Source of the DNA: an uncultured Polyangiaceae bacterium
Lineage (GTDB): Bacteria; Myxococcota_A; Polyangia; Polyangiales; Houyiibacteriaceae
Assembly: GCA_947258625.1 (NCBI GenBank)
Contig: CAMYJN010000041.1
Coordinates: 1 to 10,270, forward strand
DNA length: 10,270 nt
Direction of reading: 5' to 3'
A program made the position numbers and the translations under genes. The notes below the pieces were generated by a model that did no database searches, had not been told where the DNA came from, and worked only from the letters and a program-made list of their open reading frames with translations. Within the stretch, counting starts at the first letter, position 1; the number at the start of each line of letters is the position of its first letter. Below are positions 1-9,140 of the stretch, piece after piece.

Positions 1-4464
<4,464 letters not shown>

Positions 4465-4466
4465 GT

Positions 4467-4997
4467 TCACGCGCTTTGGGGGGTTTGTGGGCTGTCGGCG
4501 GAGCGTCGGGCACGTTTGCGGCGCCGCGTATCGGACGCGGGCTCGCTTGGAGGGAGGGGGATTTCTGCCCTCTCGGTATGAGTCGACAGCACCACCATGG
4601 TTTCGGTGCCAGCGACCCCGTCCATGGACCGGATGCGGCTGATGAGCTGCTCGAGGGCCTCGGTGTTCGCTGTCTTTACCTTGAGAACCAGCGTGAAGCC
4701 ACCGGTTACGTGGTGGCATTCCAAGACCTGAGCGACCGAATCGACCCAGGTCTCGAATGCCTTGAGGAGCTGAGGGTCACTGATCGAGACCCCAATGAAG
4801 GCCGAGATGTCGAGGCCGAGCTTCCGCGCATCGAGGAGCGCGTGATAACCTTTGATGATTCCCGCGTTTTCGAGCTTCCGAACGCGTTCCATCACCGAAG
4901 GAGCGCTCAGGCCCACGGAGGCGCCGATCTCCTTCAGCGAGCGCTTGCAATCGCTCTGCAGCTCATCCAGGAGTTGCCGATCAATTTCATCTATCAT
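4467..4997 (-). CDS. Lrp/AsnC-family transcriptional regulator, first gene of the gltB operon
   Basis: Predicted 176-aa DNA-binding regulator of the leucine-responsive/asparagine family, which usually forms dimers or octamers and senses amino acids. The start MIDEIDRQLLDELQ is a classic Lrp N-terminus. The helix-turn-helix spans about residues 20-41 (SLKEIGASVGLS then SVMERVRKLE), followed by GIIKGYHALLD. The ligand-sensing RAM domain covers about 64-140, with VTGGFTLVLKV (98-108) and a GVAGTET turn (127-133). The ATG at 4997 was chosen because it matches family length and has AGGA nine bases upstream. In-frame starts exist further up (ATG at 5018, TTG at 5033) but lie inside the repeat region. 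Unusual: a ~30-residue C-terminal tail with a basic patch (RRRKRARR, 158-165) beyond the normal RAM end. Its stop is followed after two bases by gltB. E. coli Lrp activates gltBD, so local control of gltB is a natural inference, but the effector and the sign of regulation are unknown. Confidence 0.93.
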   Translation of the reverse strand: MIDEIDRQLLDELQSDCKRSLKEIGASVGLSAPSVMERVRKLENAGIIKGYHALLDARKLGLDISAFIGVSISDPQLLKAFETWVDSVAQVLECHHVTGGFTLVLKVKTANTEALEQLISRIRSMDGVAGTETMVVLSTHTERAEIPLPPSEPASDTRRRKRARRSADSPQTPQSA

Positions 4998-5006
4998 GTG
5001 TGTTTT

Positions 5007-5010
5007 TCCT
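5007..5010 (-). promoter_or_regulatory. Ribosome binding site of the Lrp-family gene
   Basis: On the minus strand AGGA lies nine bases before the ATG at 4997. It decides the start: neither the in-frame ATG at 5018 nor the TTG at 5033 has a comparable site. The AGG is part of a TTAGG half-repeat (5008-5012) that is complementary to CCTAA at 5018-5022, so it could be paired in the mRNA. Confidence 0.55.
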
Positions 5011-5044
5011 AAGTTCATTAGGCTGAAACTCAAACAAGCCTAAT
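5008..5044. repeat. Interlocking inverted repeats upstream of the Lrp-family gene (putative operator or RNA switch)
   Basis: Two perfect inverted repeats share a middle arm. On the plus strand, ATTAGGCT (5017-5024) pairs with AGCCTAAT (5037-5044) across 12 bases, and CCTAA (5008-5012) pairs with TTAGG (5018-5022) across five. The cluster lies between the candidate promoter and the start codon of the regulator and includes its ribosome binding site. Lrp/AsnC proteins commonly bind near their own promoters and repress themselves, so an autoregulatory operator is the simplest reading. The shared arm also allows two mutually exclusive hairpins in a transcript that begins upstream of 5044. The sequence shows the symmetry; the function is inferred. 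Confidence 0.5.
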
Positions 5045-5072
5045 AGATAGGGTCCGGATAGGCCAGGGTCAA
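5044..5072 (-). promoter_or_regulatory. Candidate sigma-70-type promoter for the lrp-gltB operon
   Basis: On the minus strand a -35-like TTGACC (5072-5067, five of six consensus bases) is followed after 17 bases by a -10-like TATCTA (5049-5044), which is a weak match. The -10 abuts the inverted-repeat cluster, so a protein bound there would block initiation. A start about seven bases beyond the -10 would lie near 5037. No experiment supports this, and housekeeping promoters in GC-rich deltaproteobacteria are often poor consensus matches. Confidence 0.35.
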
Positions 5073-5099
5073 TCAGAGGAAGATGGGCCAAAATCGGGC

Positions 5100-5129
5100 T
5101 TTGAAATTGAAATCTACATGTAATACTTT
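5100..5129 (+). promoter_or_regulatory. Possible promoter for the Ser/Thr kinase gene
   Basis: An AT-rich island in an otherwise GC-rich region carries a tandem TTGAAATTGAAA (5101-5112). A -10-like TACTTT (5124-5129) lies 17 bases after the first TTGAAA. An overlapping TG-T-AATACT (5119-5127) could instead be an extended -10, so the register is uncertain. It would leave a leader of roughly 40 bases before the kinase ATG at 5178. A perfect 8-bp palindrome TACATGTA (5115-5122) overlaps it. Confidence 0.28.
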
Positions 5130-5177
5130 GATGAGAACGGTCTTGCTCTAACTAGGCCAGGATTACCGAAAGATCTA

Positions 5178-6416
5178 ATGAGGGATTCGAGCGCCGAAGA
5201 GATGGACTCCGCGCACGACGACCGCCCAGAAGCGCGGTCGCGAGGCCTCGTGCCCGCGGCGCCTTCGAGAATCGGCCGCTACGAGCTCTGCTTCGAGCTG
5301 GCCTCGGGGGGGATGGCGAGCGTTCACCTGGCGCGAGCGCACGGAGACCCTGGCTTCGAGAAGCTCGTGGCCCTCAAGCGAATCCATCCGCATCTCGCCT
5401 GCGAACCGGACTACGTCGACATGTTTCTCGACGAAGCACGGATCGCATCGCGGATCACCCACAGCAACGTGTGTAGTGTGTTCGACTTCGGTGAAGCCGA
5501 CGGCGAGTACTTCATTGCTATGGAGTATCTGGTTGGCGAGCCCCTCTCGCGCGTTCACCGACGTGTCCTTGCAGACGTCGATCAGCGCGACTCTCCGCTC
5601 TTGCCGATGCGGATGGCGCGCATCATCGCGCAGGCGTGCGAAGGGCTTCACGCGGCGCACGAGCTCACGGACACTGACGGTGAGTCCTTGCGCGTCGTCC
5701 ACCGCGACGTTTCGGCGGAAAACCTCTTCGTGACGTATGACGGGGCGACACAAGTCGTCGACTTTGGCATCGCACACGCTCGACAGCGGGTCCACAGCAC
5801 AGAGGCAGGTCAGGTCAAAGGCACGTTTCCGTACATGGCTCCCGAACAAATGACGTCGGCGGTCGTCGACCGGCGCGTCGATGTCTGGGCGCTGGGCACT
5901 GTCCTGTGGGAGCTACTGACGCTGCGGAAGCTCTTCCTTCGGGAGACGGACGTGAACACGATGTACGCGGTTCTCTCTGGCGAAATTCAACCACCGTCCG
6001 AGTATCGAAGCGAGGTCTCCGCGGAGCTGGACGAGATCGTGCTCAAAGCGCTCGAGCGCAGCCCAGACGCGCGCTGGCAGAGCGCGCGCGAAATGGGCAA
6101 GGCCCTTCGTCGCTACCTCGCCAAGCAAGACGAGCTGATCGGTCCAGCCGAGATCGCCGACTGGATGCGGGAGCTCTTTCCAAGCGGTGAGCTACGAAAG
6201 CGGGAGCTCATGGCGATTGCGCGCAGCCGCGAAGGCGTCGAATCGGAAGCAGAGGTTCCCGCGGAGGCCGAAAGCGGCGAGCGCGTTTCCCGTTTCCCCG
6301 CGTTGATGGTCGACCGTATGCCGGCAGCGCCACCCTTGCCTGCCAGCCTGCTGGTGATGTTGATCGGCGTGCTGACGGTGCTAGCCGTCGTGACGATCGA
6401 CTGGCTGCGGCAGTAG
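5178..6416 (+). CDS. Hanks-type Ser/Thr protein kinase, tail-anchored in the membrane
   Basis: Predicted 412-aa kinase that phosphorylates protein Ser/Thr residues. The kinase domain (about 35-325) has the ATP loop LASGGMASV (41-49), VALK with Lys67, helix-C Glu86, HRDVSAEN (175-182; catalytic Asp177, metal-binding Asn182), DFG (195-197) and APE (221-223). All catalytic residues are present. The glycine loop replaces the first and third glycines with Ala, and HRDVSAEN replaces the usual HRDLKPEN; both resemble myxobacterial kinases. A charged linker (about 340-380) leads to one hydrophobic helix (about 390-407) ending in DWLRQ, so there is a membrane anchor but no extracytoplasmic sensor. Start ATG at 5178 has only a weak GAAAGA upstream; Met9 (5202) is an alternative start. 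The last 36 bases overlap the convergent protease gene. Substrate unknown. Confidence 0.93.
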   Translation: MRDSSAEEMDSAHDDRPEARSRGLVPAAPSRIGRYELCFELASGGMASVHLARAHGDPGFEKLVALKRIHPHLACEPDYVDMFLDEARIASRITHSNVCSVFDFGEADGEYFIAMEYLVGEPLSRVHRRVLADVDQRDSPLLPMRMARIIAQACEGLHAAHELTDTDGESLRVVHRDVSAENLFVTYDGATQVVDFGIAHARQRVHSTEAGQVKGTFPYMAPEQMTSAVVDRRVDVWALGTVLWELLTLRKLFLRETDVNTMYAVLSGEIQPPSEYRSEVSAELDEIVLKALERSPDARWQSAREMGKALRRYLAKQDELIGPAEIADWMRELFPSGELRKRELMAIARSREGVESEAEVPAEAESGERVSRFPALMVDRMPAAPPLPASLLVMLIGVLTVLAVVTIDWLRQ

Positions 6417-7148
6417 CGTCATGAGGCCGAACGCGAAGTAAGGGGGCCCCGCGGCGTGGACGAGTCCCCTGAGGCGCCCGCGACGGTCGAGCACCGGCGC
6501 ACCGGAGCTGCCTTGGCGAATCGGGCACGAAGAGAGCACGCGTATCGAGGAAGAGGGAAGCTCGGCCAAGGAAACGAGGCGGCGGTTGTCGTCGACGATG
6601 CAACGCCGGCTTCGCACCTGGTGAACTTCGTCGTAGAAACGGTCGGCCGTCACCGAGAGCACGCGGACGACCTCGCCCGACGGAACGTCTCCTTCGCCAA
6701 TGGGGATCGAGGCGCGGGACGCGTCCCGATTGAGCTTCAGTACGGCGTAGTCGGGTGAGAGAAGACTCGGGCTGGGCGTCGTCGCGGACTCGATTCGCTT
6801 GCAGCCAATCCACTCGGCGGGCCGACGTTCGGATTGCGCAAACCCCAACCAAAGGCCGTCGCAGCGTCCGCCGTTCGAGAGCTCCCGAGCCACGCAGTGT
6901 CCGGCGGTAACCGCGGTTCGAGGACCGATCAGCGCGGCGGTGCAACGGGTGGGTTCACCAGGAGCTGAAAGTCCGACCAGTAGGGCAACCGACTCGCTGC
7001 AAACTTGTCCAGCGGTACAAGAAACCTCGTAGCGCGGAGGCACCAAATCGATGTAGCGTGCGGACGTTGAAGAGGTCGCCTTGCACGCCGTCAACGAAAG
7101 GAGTGCTGCGATCCACAACCCCGAAACCAACCGTGCCCTCCCCTTCAT
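6381..7148 (-). CDS. Trypsin-like (S1 family) serine protease with lipoprotein signal peptide
   Basis: Predicted 255-aa secreted endopeptidase. The N-terminus has Arg/Lys then a hydrophobic stretch ending in LTAC, a lipobox with Cys22, so the mature protein is probably lipid-anchored to the envelope. The S1 triad is readable: His84 in TAGHC, Asp133 in SPDYAVLKL, and Ser215 in GSSGAP. Cys69-Cys85 fits the conserved His-loop disulfide. Six other cysteines (44, 50, 96, 116, 183, 208) after the lipid Cys could form further bonds. There is no PDZ or other added domain, and the protein is near minimal length for the fold. No zymogen activation site is obvious. The ATG at 7148 has no strong Shine-Dalgarno. 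The gene is divergent from the LysM hydrolase and overlaps the kinase 3' end tail-to-tail. Substrate unknown. Confidence 0.88.
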   Translation of the reverse strand: MKGRARLVSGLWIAALLSLTACKATSSTSARYIDLVPPRYEVSCTAGQVCSESVALLVGLSAPGEPTRCTAALIGPRTAVTAGHCVARELSNGGRCDGLWLGFAQSERRPAEWIGCKRIESATTPSPSLLSPDYAVLKLNRDASRASIPIGEGDVPSGEVVRVLSVTADRFYDEVHQVRSRRCIVDDNRRLVSLAELPSSSIRVLSSCPIRQGSSGAPVLDRRGRLRGLVHAAGPPYFAFGLMTLLPQPVDRHDG

Positions 7149-7169
7149 TCAATCAACGTACCAAGCCTC

Positions 7170-7181
7170 GACGCCGGCGTC
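7170..7181. repeat. Perfect 12-bp palindrome in the divergent intergenic region
   Basis: GACGCCGGCGTC is fully self-complementary and lies 21 bases before the protease ATG and about 60 bases before the hydrolase ATG. It could be an operator shared by the two divergent genes. GC-rich palindromes arise readily by chance here, so this is only a candidate. The rest of the 95-bp gap shows no convincing promoter. Confidence 0.25.
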
Positions 7182-7243
7182 ACACCTCTCGCTTTCCGCC
7201 TGTTTCTTGGCGTGAAGAGCCAGTTTGGATAGAACGGATCGGG

Positions 7244-8533
7244 ATGCTCCGCACGCTCGGGATCGCCATGCTGTGCCTTGCCGCCTTGGCTCCATCCCGA
7301 GCGGACGCCGATGCGGCGGTGCTGATCGTGCAGCAGGGCGATGCGCTCAGCTCGATCGCGAAACGTGTCGGCGTGTCCGTCGAACAGATCAAACATTGGA
7401 ATGACCTCGACGGCGACATGATCCGAATTGGTCAGCGGCTCGTCGTCCGGCAAGGGGCAGCTCGGTCGCACTCGGAGGAGGGCATCGATTGGACGCCTCC
7501 GTTCGACTACGGCGCGGCAGCTCCAGCTACGACGACGGAATCCAAAACGCGAATCGCAGCGCGCGATCCATCCAGTGCCGTCGCGACTCGCCTTTCGGAC
7601 GACGCAGCCGACGGGAAGAAGCCCAAGCGTGGAAAGACCTACCGCGTTCAAAAAGGCGACACGCTAACCGGCATCGCTCTCAGGCATCACACCACGATTG
7701 GAGAGCTCCTCGCGTCGAATCCTGGGCTTCGCGCCGATCGGATCTTCCCCGGCCAAACGATTGACATCGGCGCATCGAGGCCCAAAGTCGTGTTCAAGCT
7801 CGAGCGTGGAGACAACTTGCTCGCCGTCGCAAACCGCTACGAGGTCAGTCCGCGCGACCTGAGCCGCTGGAACGCCGGGTTGAGCAATCGAGACCCACGG
7901 CCGGGCACCAACATCGCTCTCTACACGCGGGTCCCCGTCAGCCCATCGGAGGCCATCGGGCCGACGAACCGAGGGCGCCTCGAAAACGGCGTGCGTCTTC
8001 CATCACACCGCGGCTATCTGGTTCGCAGTACCGCGCGCGCCTACGGCACCGAGGAGACGACCCGCTGGATTGTCCAGGCATTCAATGCCGTGGACTCGCG
8101 TTTCAAGCAACGCAAGGTCGTCCGCATTCACGACATCAGCGACCGCGACGGGGGCAAGCTCCGCGACCACAAGAGCCATCAAAACGGACGTGACGCCGAC
8201 ATCAGCTACTACCAGAACGAATGTGGCCCGAGGGGCTGCCGATTCGACGATTTCAGGGCATCGGAGCTCGACGTTGCTCGGCAATGGACCCTGCTCGAGC
8301 ACTGGCTCCGCCATGGGCAGGCCGAGATGATCTTCATCGACTATCGCCTGCAGGCCAAGCTCTACCGCTACGCGAAACGAAAAGGGGCCACCAAGGCGCA
8401 GCTCGACCGATGGATCCAATATCCGCGCGGTAAGTACGAGCCGAACGGTGTGATTCGTCACTTCCCGAATCACGACGATCACCTTCACGTTCGCTTCGTG
8501 TGCCCGTACTCCGACGTCAGCTGCCGGCCGTGA
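7244..8533 (+). CDS. Secreted murein hydrolase: three LysM domains plus M74 (MepA-type) endopeptidase domain
   Basis: Predicted 429-aa exported peptidoglycan hydrolase. The ATG at 7244 gives a signal peptide (residues 1 to about 22, ending SRADADA); the frame is open further upstream but that stretch is basic and opposes the protease 5' end. Three LysM wall-binding domains follow: about 26-69 (IVQQGDALSSIAKRVGVS), 132-176 (YRVQKGDTLTGIA) and 182-230 (KLERGDNLLAVANRYEVS). An Ala/Thr-rich linker separates the first two. The C-terminal domain (about 235-429) matches penicillin-insensitive murein endopeptidase: DHKSHQNGRDADI carries the LAS zinc motif (His312, Asp319) and NHDDHLHVRF the HxH motif (His413, His415). 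The family cuts D-Ala-meso-DAP cross-links. Cysteines 327, 332, 420 and 427 may form disulfides. E. coli MepA lacks LysM domains. The stop overlaps the 3' end of the pyrophosphatase gene by 17 bp. Confidence 0.92.
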   Translation: MLRTLGIAMLCLAALAPSRADADAAVLIVQQGDALSSIAKRVGVSVEQIKHWNDLDGDMIRIGQRLVVRQGAARSHSEEGIDWTPPFDYGAAAPATTTESKTRIAARDPSSAVATRLSDDAADGKKPKRGKTYRVQKGDTLTGIALRHHTTIGELLASNPGLRADRIFPGQTIDIGASRPKVVFKLERGDNLLAVANRYEVSPRDLSRWNAGLSNRDPRPGTNIALYTRVPVSPSEAIGPTNRGRLENGVRLPSHRGYLVRSTARAYGTEETTRWIVQAFNAVDSRFKQRKVVRIHDISDRDGGKLRDHKSHQNGRDADISYYQNECGPRGCRFDDFRASELDVARQWTLLEHWLRHGQAEMIFIDYRLQAKLYRYAKRKGATKAQLDRWIQYPRGKYEPNGVIRHFPNHDDHLHVRFVCPYSDVSCRP

Positions 8534-9140
8534 GAGCGGATGGACCGAACAGCGCTTCTTCGAGCCTGCGCATGGCGGCGGCCCGCGCGTTGACTCGTCG
8601 TCGCTGCTTCGGTGTCATCTCGCCATAGGTCACCGCGAAACCGTCTGGCAAAAACATCGGTTCAAAGCCGGCGCCAAGCTCTCCACGAATCGGCCAGACC
8701 AAGGTCCCGAGCGATTCGCCGCGAAACGTGCGCGCGCGGCCGTCAGGCCAAGCGACGCACAGGACGCACACGTAGGTGGCACGGCGACTGACCCCTTCGC
8801 CGAGCTCTCGAAGGCGCGCGTCGACCCGCCGGCGTGCGATATCGAAGTCTCGCCCCTCACCGGCCCAGCGCGCGGTGTGGATTCCCGGTTCGCCTCCGAG
8901 GGCGTGGACCGCCACTCCGGAATCGTCTGCAATCGCCACGCGTCCGGTCGCCTGTGCGGCTGCGATGGCTTTGAGCTCTGCGTTGGCTTCGAAGGTCGTT
9001 CCCGTTTCCTCGGGCTCGGGGAGCTCGAGGTGCTTCGCCGAGACCAGCCGAACCGGGAGCTTGGAGAACAAGTCCTGCAGCTCCCTGGCTTTGCCGGAGT
9101 TGTGCGTCGCGAGGACCCAATCGTTGGAGAGGCCGGCCAC
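8517..9140 (-). CDS. rdgB: RdgB/HAM1-family non-canonical purine NTP pyrophosphatase
   Basis: The family hydrolyses dITP, ITP and XTP to monophosphates plus pyrophosphate, keeping damaged purines out of DNA and RNA. The 207-aa product is of family length. It has the N-terminal phosphate-binding LATHNSGKARELQ (10-22, Lys17), TFEANAELKA (49-58), and the catalytic DDSGVAVHALGGEPG (72-86, Asp72/Asp73). The C-terminal base pocket is atypical: GAGFEPMF (156-163) in place of GFGYDPMF, and NAR (184-186) in place of the conserved SHR, so substrate preference may differ. The start is GTG at 9140, whose G is the last base of the upstream gene's TAG stop. There is no separate ribosome binding site, implying translational coupling to the YyaL-like gene. 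The symbol is given for family membership; biochemical equivalence is less certain. Confidence 0.88.
   Translation of the reverse strand: MAGLSNDWVLATHNSGKARELQDLFSKLPVRLVSAKHLELPEPEETGTTFEANAELKAIAAAQATGRVAIADDSGVAVHALGGEPGIHTARWAGEGRDFDIARRRVDARLRELGEGVSRRATYVCVLCVAWPDGRARTFRGESLGTLVWPIRGELGAGFEPMFLPDGFAVTYGEMTPKQRRRVNARAAAMRRLEEALFGPSALTAGS

Noticed and set aside
5175..5849. A 224-codon minus-strand frame opposite the kinase.
   Set aside because: It mirrors kinase codons. The kinase strand shows every Hanks motif, and this frame shows none.
6438..6452. A GC-rich palindromic stretch around GGGGGCCCC near the protease 3' end, considered as a terminator.
   Set aside because: It is short, has no T-run on either side and lies inside the protease coding sequence.
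7058..7243. An upstream extension of the LysM hydrolase frame by 62 codons.
   Set aside because: The extension is basic and low-complexity, lies opposite the protease signal peptide, and would bury the clear signal sequence that starts at the ATG at 7244.
8003..8488. A 161-codon minus-strand frame opposite the M74 domain.
   Set aside because: It is antisense to conserved zinc-binding motifs and has no recognisable features.
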